59,448 nucleotides of DNA from a virus, in the IMG/VR virus record IMGVR_UViG_3300032820_000008, positions 1 through 59,448 of that record; one strand, given 5' to 3'. The translations under genes were made by a program, and so were the position numbers. Positions 27,433 to 35,241 of the stretch are shown here, one piece after another (within the stretch, counting starts at the first letter, position 1; every line of letters begins with the position of its first letter). The notes under the pieces were generated by a model, which worked only from the letters and a program-made list of their open reading frames with translations, was not told the origin of the DNA and ran no database searches.

Positions 27433-27852
27433 TTATTTTTTAGTAGGGCGACGAACGGTTATTGAGTATTTAGAATCAACATTTAAACCGCGAGGTTGGA
27501 TAGTCGGGTTCTCTTCAAGGAATTTTTTTATGTTCCCCTGATGTATGCGCTGTTCGACTAAATCAAACGCATTATTTTCCTTCATGATTTCGCAAAAATG
27601 AATCCAATCTGAGGTCCAGTATCTCTGGCGGACACTTCGGATAATGGTCCCAGAATTTGTATTAATGCTATTTACACCATCCTTTTCACAGACCTTTTCA
27701 AACTCAGTGGCAATTATATTTTTTTGCTTTTCCAGAGCTTTTATTTCTCTGTCTGCTTTCTTTTGCACTTCTGAAATTTTATTCCTGATGGCAAGAAACG
27801 CCCCTGCCATTTCATCCAGTGAATAGGTTCTTTCTTTCATAACGGCACTCAT
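27433..27852 (-). CDS. Coiled-coil protein, Gam/Gp157-like plan
   Basis: This 139-residue protein has an N-terminal coiled coil of about 45 residues (AIRNKISEVQKKADREIKAL and onward). A small domain with TNSGTIIRSVRQRYWTSDW follows, then a helical C-terminal part (EQRIHQGNIKKFLEENP). The arrangement of a long helix pair before a small beta domain recalls Gam-like host nuclease inhibitors and Gp157. This is structural analogy only. It is the first gene after an internal leftward promoter at 27883-27910 and precedes the SSB-like gene. Confidence 0.5.
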   Translation of the reverse strand: MSAVMKERTYSLDEMAGAFLAIRNKISEVQKKADREIKALEKQKNIIATEFEKVCEKDGVNSINTNSGTIIRSVRQRYWTSDWIHFCEIMKENNAFDLVEQRIHQGNIKKFLEENPTIQPRGLNVDSKYSITVRRPTKK

Positions 27853-27882
27853 AAATATATCTACTCCTTTTCTACCTTCAAT

Positions 27883-27910
27883 ATTCTACTCGTATCCTAT
27901 ACAGTGTCAA
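27883..27910 (-). promoter_or_regulatory. Sigma70-type promoter for the 27433 gene
   Basis: On the minus strand TTGACA (27905-27910) is followed after 16 bases by TAGAAT (27883-27888). It lies in the short gap between the helicase stop and the coiled-coil gene start and would drive the coiled-coil, SSB-like, HTH and primase-helicase genes. Confidence 0.7.
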
Positions 27911-27914
27911 GGGG

Positions 27915-29468
27915 TTATTCGTTGATAGTTTCGTTATATAGATCAAGTAATTTAACGTGAGCATCAAGTCGCCCCGATAGCAAATTGTATAACCGCCGCT
28001 CTACTGCGGAGCCTTGAACGTTCACGATGGTCATAATATTTTTCTGTCCGCGCCGATTGATACGAGCATTAGCTTGTAAGTAAATTTCCGTAGAGGTAAT
28101 GGGTGCGTACCAAATAACTGTGCTGGCAGCGGTCAATGTCACACCGTGTGCTGCTGCTTGTGGCTGTATAACAAAAACTTTTATGTCGTCCGATTCTTGG
28201 AATCGTTTAAACAAGTCTGTTCTTTGGTTTAAAGAGGTATCACCGGTTATACATTCTGTAGCTATACCTTGGTCAGTAAGATACTCGTGTAAAAGTGTAA
28301 TCGTGTGCCGGAACGGAACAAAAATTAATACCTTGGCAATTGATTCGTCGATAACTTCTTTAATTACCTTAAGTCTGTTGGATACATCAAATTCGATTGT
28401 GCTTCCAGAATTTGAATAGACGGCCCCACCTGACACCTGTAACAATTTACTCATGTTTACAGCAACATTAGCAGAAGTAACTTGTTCTTCACCTGCCTGC
28501 ATAAGAAATTTAGTTCTTAGTATTTTGTAATAATGTTCTTGTTGCAGCGTAAGGGGGGCTTCCCGCTCTACGTAAGTTATCTCCGGTAAATCCAGACATT
28601 CTTCTTTTGTAAATCTAATAGCGGGTTGTAGTGTTTCAAACACAGTATCTAAAGCATTTGGCTTTGGAACCCATTTAAACCGAGACACTGGGTACATAAC
28701 CAAATTGCGAAATGTCGTTAGTGATCGAGTCACATTATCCGGTACACATAATTTGGCTAAGCCATGTGCATCGACAGGAGACTGTGCAGCAGGACTTCCA
28801 GTAAGCATCCACATCCATGTAGATGGTCCTATAAGTTTGCTCATGGTTCTCCAACGTTTAGTAGTAGATGTCTTATAAGCATTAGCTTCATCTATGATTA
28901 CTAAATCAAAATTACTATTCTTGATGGTATCTTTAACAACTTCTATACCGTCATAATTAATGACGATGTATTCATACTCTGTGTTGTTAATTATTTTCTC
29001 TCGCTTCTCCCGTGGACCATAAGCAATTCCTACTTTTCTATGCACCGCAAATTTAAATAAATCTGCTTGCCATGCAGATTGCATAATCGATAGAGGGCAA
29101 ACTATAAGAACACGAGTGACGTGTTTTTTATCTAGTAGGTAGTCGGAGGCCCATATTGCAGCGGCAGTTTTGCCTGTCCCCTGCTCATTGAAACAAAATG
29201 CGCGGGGATTAAGCGTCAAGAACTCTGCGGTAGTTTTCTGATGTTCCATAGGGGGAGAAACCCCCGCCCACGCATACTCATACGTAATGGGGGATGGAAC
29301 ACCTTTCATCTTAAGTCTTGCTAGTTTTTGTGCAGTTGGAAGGTTCCAATCTACACAAATGGTGTAAATATCATCCTCAATATCCACTACGGAACTTTGG
29401 GGAATTTTATCTACAACTTTTTCAGGATGGCGTGTTCTTAATAATATTCTATCCTCAATAACTTGCAC
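27915..29468 (-). CDS. SNF2-like superfamily 2 helicase
   Basis: This 517-residue protein has clear SF2 motifs: Walker A NEQGTGKTAAAIWA (about residue 95), Walker B LVIIDEANAY (about 187), motif III MLTGSPAAQ (about 221), motif V AAAHGVTLTAASTVIWY and motif VI QANARINRRGQKN near 477. The DEAN box and the RINRRGQ arginine finger are typical of phage SNF2-like enzymes, which translocate on DNA in replication or recombination. The start is GTG at 29468, nine bases after AGGAG. It follows the HNH-like gene closely. Confidence 0.9.
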   Translation of the reverse strand: MQVIEDRILLRTRHPEKVVDKIPQSSVVDIEDDIYTICVDWNLPTAQKLARLKMKGVPSPITYEYAWAGVSPPMEHQKTTAEFLTLNPRAFCFNEQGTGKTAAAIWASDYLLDKKHVTRVLIVCPLSIMQSAWQADLFKFAVHRKVGIAYGPREKREKIINNTEYEYIVINYDGIEVVKDTIKNSNFDLVIIDEANAYKTSTTKRWRTMSKLIGPSTWMWMLTGSPAAQSPVDAHGLAKLCVPDNVTRSLTTFRNLVMYPVSRFKWVPKPNALDTVFETLQPAIRFTKEECLDLPEITYVEREAPLTLQQEHYYKILRTKFLMQAGEEQVTSANVAVNMSKLLQVSGGAVYSNSGSTIEFDVSNRLKVIKEVIDESIAKVLIFVPFRHTITLLHEYLTDQGIATECITGDTSLNQRTDLFKRFQESDDIKVFVIQPQAAAHGVTLTAASTVIWYAPITSTEIYLQANARINRRGQKNIMTIVNVQGSAVERRLYNLLSGRLDAHVKLLDLYNETINE

Positions 29469-29486
29469 GTATTACTCCTATATTAA

Positions 29487-29810
29487 TTACGCCTTTCGTT
29501 TCGATTTTCTCTTTTTCTTTTTAGGCGTGTTTCTTTTTACGCTTCCATCTGAATTGCGACTGAATGACCTATTTTTACTTGGTGACACACTTCTTAGGTT
29601 ACTTTTTTTGTTTGTACCACCCTTAGACAAAGGCTTCTTGTGATCAATGTCTTCCCCTTTGACATCCGTAATCTTCCCATCTTTGCCGGGATTTTTAGCC
29701 TCGTATCTAGCTCTTTCGCGAGTGTTTCTTCGTTTTCTTTCGTTTCTTTTTTTCTGTAGTTGATACTCTTTTTTGTAATTTCGATCTCGTTTTGGGTTTT
29801 TGTATGGCAT
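29487..29810 (-). CDS. HNH endonuclease-like protein
   Basis: This 107-residue protein is very basic. The segment [20 protein letters not shown] plus [12 protein letters not shown] carries the D-H, N and N residues of small HNH nucleases, with the GG-x-N-x3-NL spacing. It lacks the CxxC knuckles of zinc-supported HNH proteins. It overlaps the next upstream gene by 104 bases in another frame. HNH proteins in phages act in packaging, in homing or on host DNA; here the location in the replication block leaves the role open. Confidence 0.65.
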   Translation of the reverse strand: MPYKNPKRDRNYKKEYQLQKKRNERKRRNTRERARYEAKNPGKDGKITDVKGEDIDHKKPLSKGGTNKKSNLRSVSPSKNRSFSRNSDGSVKRNTPKKKKRKSKRKA

Positions 29811-29934
29811 CTGTCTTACCTCGTGCTAGAGAAAGCGCAATCGCAATCGCTTGATTTTTAGGTCGACCCGATTCTATGAGTTCTTTCACGTTGGCCGCTA
29901 TGTTCTTTTTACTCGTACCTTTTTTCAATGGCAT
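29707..29934 (-). CDS. Small basic protein, DUF6496-like
   Basis: This 75-residue protein has the conserved core [20 protein letters not shown] followed by [19 protein letters not shown], which is the hallmark of DUF6496. That family consists of short basic phage proteins of unknown role. RBS GAGAGGA precedes the ATG. The remaining C-terminal 40 residues are a Lys/Arg-rich tail that lies out of frame over the first 104 bases of the HNH-like gene. Both frames encode basic protein there, so the overlap looks tolerated rather than an annotation error. Confidence 0.75.
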   Translation of the reverse strand: MPLKKGTSKKNIAANVKELIESGRPKNQAIAIALSLARGKTDAIQKPKTRSKLQKRVSTTEKKKRKKTKKHSRKS

Positions 29935-29937
29935 TTT

Positions 29938-30600
29938 TTATCCTCTCCCATTATATTCACAGTCTAAAACCGGACAGAATTTACGACAAGTGAAGTTAGA
30001 AGTAGGATTCCAAGTATCTGCTTCAAAAGACATATTTAATCTATCTAATTCAGTGTCCCAACTGGCCCAATAATTTTCCTCGTCTTTCCTGTAAAAATTA
30101 GCTTTTTTAAATTCTTCTGAAACCAAAAATAGTAACCCTCCTTTAACACATTCAACCTCTGGAAAATGACTAAAAATAGCAAGAGATAGTATTTCCAGTT
30201 GTTTAGTATCTGCATATTTTGCGGACTTGCCGGTTTTGTAATCTACTAACAAGGCGTTTTTATTATCTACAGAAATAAAATCAGCCACGCCTCGCCACCA
30301 TGCTTCCTTATCCCAAAAATCGCAGGGTTCCAAATCAGCAGTTAGAGCCATCTTATGCTCAAAAAATTTATCCCCGGCTGCACCCAACAAAATATCTATA
30401 TGAGGCTGAATAAACTTATGTTCCTCTGGTATCTCTTTGTTATCGCGCCCGTATTCCTCGGCAACTTGGTGGACTTCTTTACCGTATGTTAGATGACGCG
30501 ATTCCGGCTCTACTATATCTTTTAATATACGTAAGCGATAAAACTTACGGGCACATTGCGTAAACAAAGATAGCGACGAATAGGACCAACAAAAATTCAT
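29938..30600 (-). CDS. Cas4/RecB-family PD-(D/E)XK nuclease
   Basis: This 220-residue protein begins MNFCWSYSSLSLFTQCARKF. The nuclease core reads WWRGVADFISVD, then ALLVDYKTGKSA, giving the Asp and D-x-K active-site residues, and a QLEIL helix follows. Cys at about residue 16 together with the C-terminal TCRKFCPVLDC (about 206-216) can hold the 4Fe-4S cluster seen in Cas4 and AddB-type nucleases. The ATG at 30600 forms an ATGA overlap with the previous gene's stop and is preferred over an upstream GTG. It probably acts as a recombination or DNA-processing exonuclease. Confidence 0.85.
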   Translation of the reverse strand: MNFCWSYSSLSLFTQCARKFYRLRILKDIVEPESRHLTYGKEVHQVAEEYGRDNKEIPEEHKFIQPHIDILLGAAGDKFFEHKMALTADLEPCDFWDKEAWWRGVADFISVDNKNALLVDYKTGKSAKYADTKQLEILSLAIFSHFPEVECVKGGLLFLVSEEFKKANFYRKDEENYWASWDTELDRLNMSFEADTWNPTSNFTCRKFCPVLDCEYNGRG

Positions 30601-31100
30601 TCTGGCGGGACTCCCCCCGTAAGCCACTCGAAGAACAATTCCCGCTCTTCCCCGTCTTGGGTGTAGGTCAGCGGGGTCAGATTTACCTCTCCCAGTGGAC
30701 CGTCAATCAGTGCATACAGGCTTCCATCATTATTGCGAACTGCGTACAACACCGACTCCCGACTGAGCATAACCTCGAACGGACTACGATCCAGCCCAGC
30801 ACGTCGGCCTTTCACCTTGAAAAATTCTTTACGCATAATTAATTTCCTTTCCTGTAGAATTCTTGCCCATGCCTGTTTAATTATTTTGTTACCCTCTCCA
30901 TAATCTTCTCTTTCGTCAACCAACGTTTGGATAATTCTAACTGCTTTACTCCAAGGCATTTGCGTTTCTGAGTTTTGTTTGTATTCTTTTTCTATTTCTG
31001 CTATCGAGAAATCCTCCCACCGTTTTTCTATTCGGTCTTGTTCTTCTTCCCTAACGGTGTAATCTTTTCTTAACCAAGGCATTTTTGAAGTATTAATCAT
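30597..31100 (-). CDS. Hypothetical protein between polymerase and nuclease
   Basis: This 167-residue protein has an N-terminal acidic helical part (REEEQDRIEKRWEDFSIAEI), a helical middle (SKAVRIIQTLVDERED), and a beta-rich C-terminus (SVLYAVRNNDGSLYALIDGP). It is coupled on both sides: TGATG with the polymerase stop and ATGA with the nuclease start. The ATG at 31100 has GGAGA at suitable spacing; the alternative at 31106 does not. No family is recognised; position suggests a replication or recombination accessory. Confidence 0.7.
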   Translation of the reverse strand: MINTSKMPWLRKDYTVREEEQDRIEKRWEDFSIAEIEKEYKQNSETQMPWSKAVRIIQTLVDEREDYGEGNKIIKQAWARILQERKLIMRKEFFKVKGRRAGLDRSPFEVMLSRESVLYAVRNNDGSLYALIDGPLGEVNLTPLTYTQDGEERELFFEWLTGGVPPE

Positions 31101-32929
31101 CAGCATTCTCCGTAAGATTGACCTACCCCAATATCACAATTAAGTGGTAGTCCTGTTGCCCATTCTGGTGAAGTCTTCATGATGGTTTTTATATAACTTT
31201 GTGCTTTCTCTTGCTCTGCTTCTTCTACAACACACACAATAGAGTCATGCACCGTTAATGCGACCTTATATTTTTTTGAAATTTTGAGCATCTGCCATGA
31301 AATAATACATCGTGCGATAGCTTGGCAAACATTCTCTATAACTTTACCGCCGTATATTTTTGTACGTGTGTTATTTTTGGATAGATACGAATATTCATAA
31401 TCTTTAGTGCGTTCTAACTCTGGGTAGCTCAACATCATCTTATTTGGTAGCACAAAACCAACATCCCCATTTATTGCACTCTCATCTAAATATACTACCT
31501 GTGGTTGTACACCAAGTGTTTCCGTTTGGTTGTCTAGCATTGCATTCAAACAGATTTGTCCATCGCTCCATAAAGCAGGTATTTGCGAATAATTACTTCT
31601 ATATGTATTGATAATTCGTTTAGCCTCTTCAAACTCTATCTCAACATCAAAGCCCCATAATTGCGCTTTGAATTTTTTAGCCCCCATGCCATAGCCTGAC
31701 CCTAGAACAACACTTTTACCTACAAACCTTTCGGATTTTGATATTTCAGAAATAGGTTTGTCATATATAGTCGCAGCCATAATTTTGTAAACATCTTGTT
31801 CCGCTGCGAAGGCTTCGACTAAATCATTTTGACCAGCAAGCCATGCTAATACTCTTGCTTCTATTTGTGCAGAATCAGCGTCAATGATTAGATATTTTTC
31901 CGGTGCAGTAATTGCTTTCTTAATGGTATTACCCTTTCGAGTTGGTAGGTTTTGCATATTAAGCTTATCGCTACCTCCCCACCGTCCTGTATGAGCAGCG
32001 TAGTATCGGAGAGGTACGGGTAAAATTCCTGTGCGCTTAGCAATACCAAGCAATCGTTCCGTCCGTGTTTCTTCAATTGTAGACTTAATGCCTATACGGG
32101 CCGAAACTAATGTTTGAACCGCAATGTTAGGATGTTCTCGTAATTCCTGCATTGCGACATCATTTTTTGCGAAAGCAAAAGTTTTCTTCCCAGTGCGAGG
32201 AGATATTTTGGTAGGTGGTATTACACCTAGTGTTTTTAAATACTCAGCAAACTTAGGGTTGGATTGGAGCGTTTCACTATCAGCGTTAGCCGCAGCCATT
32301 AACTCCGCTTTCATATCTTGTATGGCCCTAAGATGCTGCTCTAGCAGTGGGACGTCTAGTTCTAAAACGGGTTCGCTGAACATTTTTATGGTCAGGCTAA
32401 CTATCTCCAGTTCTTCATAGCTGAAGTGTTTTCCATACAAGCGAAATAATCTAAAACATAACTCAACATCGTTGATGCAGTATTTTCCGTACTGTTCTAG
32501 TTCTTCAGTATCAAAATCCTTTCTTTGTTTACCTAATGCAGCTACGACTTCAGTTCCCTTTCGCCCCAACTTATATCGGGCAGCGGCAGCAGCTAAACTA
32601 TGTTTCACATTAACGCCGTCAATAGCCCTCGACATCGATAATGTATCCGCAATACGTTTGGGCTTTATATTAAATTGCCACGAAAGAATGGCAGCATCGA
32701 ACATAGCGTTATGCGCTACCATGATGGAGTTGTCCCAATCTATTTCGTCTAAGTAATTTTGTATATCGGAGTGTTCGCCACTACACCATGTTGATTCTTT
32801 CGCGTTTATTTTTGTAGCGACACCAATTGCTTCAAAACGATAGTCCCGAATATATTCTTCAGTTGTGAGTTTTGACAAGCTGTATTGCTTGTCGTAAAAA
32901 GTTTCAAAATCAAGCGTAACTATTTGCAT
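31100..32929 (-). CDS. Family A DNA polymerase
   Basis: In this 609-residue protein the N-terminal 3'-5' exonuclease starts MQIVTLDFETFYDKQYSL (Exo I Asp and Glu) with VAHNAMFDAAILSW (Exo II) and YCINDVELCFRL (Exo III). The polymerase domain carries motif A DADSAQIEARVLAWLAGQ, motif B KSVVLGSGYGMGAKKF and motif C ALTVHDSIVCVV. There is no 5'-3' exonuclease domain. The ATG at 32929 gives the expected exonuclease N-terminus; a TTG seven codons upstream is less likely. It is the replicative polymerase, partnered by the primase-helicase and SF2 helicase in the same operon. Confidence 0.95.
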   Translation of the reverse strand: MQIVTLDFETFYDKQYSLSKLTTEEYIRDYRFEAIGVATKINAKESTWCSGEHSDIQNYLDEIDWDNSIMVAHNAMFDAAILSWQFNIKPKRIADTLSMSRAIDGVNVKHSLAAAAARYKLGRKGTEVVAALGKQRKDFDTEELEQYGKYCINDVELCFRLFRLYGKHFSYEELEIVSLTIKMFSEPVLELDVPLLEQHLRAIQDMKAELMAAANADSETLQSNPKFAEYLKTLGVIPPTKISPRTGKKTFAFAKNDVAMQELREHPNIAVQTLVSARIGIKSTIEETRTERLLGIAKRTGILPVPLRYYAAHTGRWGGSDKLNMQNLPTRKGNTIKKAITAPEKYLIIDADSAQIEARVLAWLAGQNDLVEAFAAEQDVYKIMAATIYDKPISEISKSERFVGKSVVLGSGYGMGAKKFKAQLWGFDVEIEFEEAKRIINTYRSNYSQIPALWSDGQICLNAMLDNQTETLGVQPQVVYLDESAINGDVGFVLPNKMMLSYPELERTKDYEYSYLSKNNTRTKIYGGKVIENVCQAIARCIISWQMLKISKKYKVALTVHDSIVCVVEEAEQEKAQSYIKTIMKTSPEWATGLPLNCDIGVGQSYGEC

Positions 32930-33435
32930 TGGTTTTCTTCGCCAAAGCAATCTTTAAGAATTTCTTCTAATTCCTGCGTTGGGTCATCTCCATAATGGGG
33001 GTGTATTGGCTCATCTTCATACCCCGGATACCCTTTTAAATGACCTTGTAACTGACCGCAATATTCATCCATTTCAGGATCAGGATGATCTCTATAGTCT
33101 TCTTCTTTTTTTGAAGTATATCCCCCACCCACTAATGTGCTATAAATTATTTTTCTAGTGGCTTCCCGTTTATGATTGTACAGAGCAGCCTTTATTGCTA
33201 TTCGCTCTATCGGATTAAAAGTACCCGCTTCTAGGATATTTACCCATTTCTCAAAATCGTCCGGTGGGGGCGCTTCTGAATTAAAATCCCATGTTCGTGC
33301 GATGTCGTCTTTTAGCTTGTCGTCAACACAACGCTGTATTATCTCTGCTTTAGTATCCATGTTCCCCAGAATTATTTTTGTGTCTGAGCAACAAAAGGGA
33401 TACAACAGCTTAAAAATTAATCGAGATACCGTCAT
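32920..33435 (-). CDS. Acidic hypothetical protein upstream of polymerase
   Basis: This ORF of 171 residues overlaps the polymerase start by 10 bases. The ATG at 33435 has AGGGGAA five bases away; an internal ATG at 33360 (MDTKAEIIQRCVDDKLKDDI) also has GGGG upstream and would remove an atypical hydrophobic leader (LIFKLLYPFCC). The middle is helical, and the C-terminus is acidic and His/Tyr-rich (HLKGYPGYEDEPIHPHYG). No family is recognised. The start remains undecided. Confidence 0.6.
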   Translation of the reverse strand: MTVSRLIFKLLYPFCCSDTKIILGNMDTKAEIIQRCVDDKLKDDIARTWDFNSEAPPPDDFEKWVNILEAGTFNPIERIAIKAALYNHKREATRKIIYSTLVGGGYTSKKEEDYRDHPDPEMDEYCGQLQGHLKGYPGYEDEPIHPHYGDDPTQELEEILKDCFGEENQCK

Positions 33436-33480
33436 TATAATTCCCCTTTATGTTTTTGTTGTCGTCGCCCCCGCTCACAA

Positions 33481-33497
33481 TTTCTTACCAGTTCCCT
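33481..33497. repeat. Copy 2 of the boundary motif, embedded at a stop codon
   Basis: TTTCTTACCAGTTCCCT overlaps the end of the VRR-NUC gene. On the minus strand it supplies the last codons, GGG-AAC-TGG, and the TAA stop. The intergenic copies elsewhere could therefore be relics or relatives of this gene end. Confidence 0.7.
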
Positions 33498-33790
33498 TCC
33501 CCCGTCTGTAGAAGCTCTCTCAAATCTTGCTTACTCATTGCTGGTTCTGAGTAAATAATAGCGAGACCGCCTGCATCTTTTATAGCTTGGAGTTCTCTTT
33601 CCTGTAGGGCAGTTGTTTTTCCAGAACCAGCTTTACACTCGATGCCAATGAATTGCCCATCAAGACATGCAACTACATCGGGAATCCCGCTGCGACCATA
33701 GCCACCTGTAGCAGGATAAAAATAATAAGCGTTCAATGCTCTAAGTACAGCAACTACATTTCCCTTAACTTTCTTTTCTGGAGTAGTCAT
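33485..33790 (-). CDS. VRR-NUC domain nuclease
   Basis: This 101-residue protein has the classic single-domain VRR-NUC pattern: SGIPDVVACLDGQFIGIECK with the Asp and E-x-K active-site residues. AGSGKTTALQERELQAIKDA follows with the Gln motif, then GLAIIYS. Phage members cut branched DNA and often act as Holliday junction resolvases. It starts in an ATGA overlap with the previous small gene. The C-terminal GNW and stop coincide with the boundary motif. Confidence 0.9.
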   Translation of the reverse strand: MTTPEKKVKGNVVAVLRALNAYYFYPATGGYGRSGIPDVVACLDGQFIGIECKAGSGKTTALQERELQAIKDAGGLAIIYSEPAMSKQDLRELLQTGEGNW

Positions 33791-33975
33791 CGTGAGTAGG
33801 GCTTTCCAATCTTTATGCGTATCATGTTACCTGACGCCCACACTTTAGAAGTTTCTAAGCTTTGAAAAATTAAGGGGAAAACTAAGAAACACCAGATTGG
33901 ATTTTCACGATACAGCCTCGGCATCGCCGGAATATATGCGTCACCCCACCATATTCTCTCCTGTTCATGGAACAT
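33787..33975 (-). CDS. Hypothetical protein, 62 aa
   Basis: This short ORF lies between the TM microprotein (11-base overlap) and the VRR-NUC gene (4-base overlap). It is Trp/aromatic-rich (MFHEQERIWWGDAYIPAMPR, then PIWCFLVFPLIFQSLE). One hydrophobic stretch could associate with membrane. The tight overlaps on both ends are the main evidence for coding. No family is recognised. Confidence 0.5.
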   Translation of the reverse strand: MFHEQERIWWGDAYIPAMPRLYRENPIWCFLVFPLIFQSLETSKVWASGNMIRIKIGKPYSR

Positions 33976-34099
33976 AATTTAGTACCCCTGTCCACCAGCC
34001 AAGGTAATACGCTATACCTAATACGACAGCAATACCTACTGTAATCGCCAAGACTTCAACGCCTGTTATCAAGATGGGTGTTTGGGGAGGTTTTTTCAT
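33965..34099 (-). CDS. Single-TM microprotein next to decamer array
   Basis: This 44-residue ORF starts MKKPPQTPILITGVEVLAIT and continues as one membrane helix (about residues 13-33), then WWTGVLNYVP. Its ATG (34097-34099) begins two bases after the last decamer of the leftward-read array at 34102-34543. It overlaps the following gene by 11 bases. The array sequence just upstream (GAGAGAGCGAGC) is the only purine-rich stretch that could serve as a ribosome-binding site. The function is unknown; small membrane proteins in phage early regions often act on host envelope or exclusion. Confidence 0.55.
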   Translation of the reverse strand: MKKPPQTPILITGVEVLAITVGIAVVLGIAYYLGWWTGVLNYVP

Positions 34100-34101
34100 A
34101 A

Positions 34102-34543
34102 ACGCTCGCTCTCTCTATTTGGTTCTCTCGCTAATGATGGCTCGCTCCGGCCCTGTGGTTCTCTCAACAAAAATGGCTCGCTCTCGCTCCTTGGTTCTCT
34201 CAACAAAAATGGCTCGCTCGCGCTGCGTGGTTCTCTCAACGCGCTTGGCTCGCTCCCTATACCTGGTTCTCTCAAGAGCCGTGGCTCGCTCGCGTTTCCT
34301 GGTTCTCTCCACGTCAATGGCTCGCTCGCTAATTTTGGTTCTCTCTACGACGCTGGCTCGCTTTCCTTTTCTGGTTCTCTCAACTGCCTTGGCTCGCTCG
34401 CTAATTTTGGTTCTCTCAAGAGCCGTGGCTCGCTCTTGGTTTGTGGTTCTCTCACTTTAACTGGCTCGCTCTTGGATTGTGGTTCTCTCTAATTAAGTGG
34501 CTCGCTCAAGAGCCTTAGTTCTCTCTGACGTGATGGCTCTTAT
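34102..34543. repeat. Array A: alternating decamers with 8-base variable spacers
   Basis: Twenty-five decamers sit at an exact 18-base period with no break. TGGCTCGCTC (13 copies, at 34102, 34138, 34174 and so on to 34534, the two ends degenerate) alternates with TGGTTCTCTC (12 copies, at 34120, 34156 and so on to 34516). Each of the 24 spacers is 8 bases and most are different. Recurring ones are AACAAAAA (twice), GCTAATTT (twice) and AAGAGCCG (twice, plus AAGAGCCT once). On the transcribed minus strand the repeats read GAGCGAGCCA and GAGAGAACCA, purine-rich with no self-complementarity. Frames across it are open only because 18 is a multiple of three. Confidence 0.97.
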
Positions 34544-34596
34544 ACAGAGTATACCAAAGAGAAATTAAATCCTCAACGCTTACTAATAGTAGAGCA

Positions 34597-34620
34597 TAAA
34601 AAACCCCGCCGGAGCGGGGT
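34597..34620 (-). terminator. Intrinsic terminator before array A
   Basis: On the minus strand ACCCCGC-TCCG-GCGGGGT is followed by six T residues. It closes the 34621-34950 non-coding stretch and would stop transcripts before they enter array A, unless read through. Confidence 0.85.
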
Positions 34621-34950
34621 AAAACGTCAAGGAGTAAACGTTAACCAATATCGTAGAGGGTAATGTTCGGCATGGGGACAACGCCGAGTATTACTAATAC
34701 CGGTCACGCGAAAGTGTATCACGAACCTCTATCGGCCGAACTAAAATATCTCGTATATATTCTGTAGTACCCACAGCTAAGATTTCACTGACAGAAATCA
34801 CAAAAAAGGCTATTAAAATTTCAATCTGTCACGGGTGAAAACCCTGTCCGAATAGTTAAAATCCCGTTTATCCCCCCTACCATCCCCCTTACTTAACCTG
34901 AGATCGTCGCTTAGAACGCAACTACGGCGGTCGAATTTTCTTGCAAACAT
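34621..34950 (-). ncRNA. Non-coding stretch bounded by two terminators, candidate RNA
   Basis: There is no ORF of note on either strand in about 330 bases. A minus-strand transcript would begin after the terminator at 34951-34978 and end at the one at 34597-34620. Local pairings are visible: TAGAGG with CCTCTA enclosing GTTCG with CGAAC near the 3' end, GTATTA-G-TAATAC, and GGGT-TTTC-ACCC. I found no convincing promoter. The placement between two arrays and near a Tnp_20 gene makes a structured RNA plausible, but this is inference. Confidence 0.4.
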
Positions 34951-34978
34951 AAAAAAACCCCGCCGAAGCAGGGTTTTA
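34951..34978 (-). terminator. Intrinsic terminator after the 66-residue gene
   Basis: On the minus strand CCCTGC-TTCG-GCGGGG is followed by seven T residues. The other strand also ends in TTTT after the stem, so weak bidirectional use is possible. It ends the middle operon. Confidence 0.85.
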
Positions 34979-34990
34979 ATAAATTAGAGG

Positions 34991-35023
34991 CTAAACTCTG
35001 TGACATTTTGTCACAGAGTTTAG
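34991..35023. promoter_or_regulatory. Palindrome 1 (GTGACA-TTT-TGTCAC)
   Basis: Perfect 15-base arms (CTAAACTCTGTGACA and its complement) flank three T residues. It lies between the 66-residue gene's stop and the terminator, the only copy that is downstream of a last gene. Confidence 0.85.
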
Positions 35024-35025
35024 GG

Positions 35026-35226
35026 TTAGTTATCTCTGCGTTCGGTTAGCTTTTTTAACCAAATCTTCACCCGCGTCTTGAAGCCCATCTTCAAGTCTTT
35101 GTAATCCCGCATACTTGCAGGGGGATGTTGCGTTTCGTCCACAGTAAATGACGTTAGATTCTCGCGAATGCGTTCCATGCGTACTTCGCTTGGAGTTATC
35201 GTATGTAGTGTTTGTTTACATGTCAT
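35026..35226 (-). CDS. Small basic protein, 66 aa
   Basis: It begins MTCKQTLHTITPSEVRMERI and ends with a Lys/Arg-rich helix (LKMGFKTRVKIWLKKLTERR). AAGGAG is correctly placed before the ATG. It is the last gene of the middle operon, right after the 400-residue orphan. The basic amphipathic helix could bind nucleic acid or membrane. No family is recognised. Confidence 0.6.
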   Translation of the reverse strand: MTCKQTLHTITPSEVRMERIRENLTSFTVDETQHPPASMRDYKDLKMGFKTRVKIWLKKLTERRDN

Positions 35227-35241
35227 TCTATTACTCCTTCT

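Noticed and set aside
34074-34492. Long ORFs on both strands across array A (MARS/VLS and GSL repeats; ERT/RERA repeats on the other strand).
   Set aside because: An 18-base period keeps any frame without a stop open. Several frames are open at once, array B opens different frames, and none has a proper RBS or ends with a sensible domain. The array is treated as non-coding.
34621-34950. Calling this stretch a bridge RNA.
   Set aside because: IS110 bridge RNAs have two internal loops with target and donor guide sequences. I could not identify such loops by eye; only candidate stems were seen.
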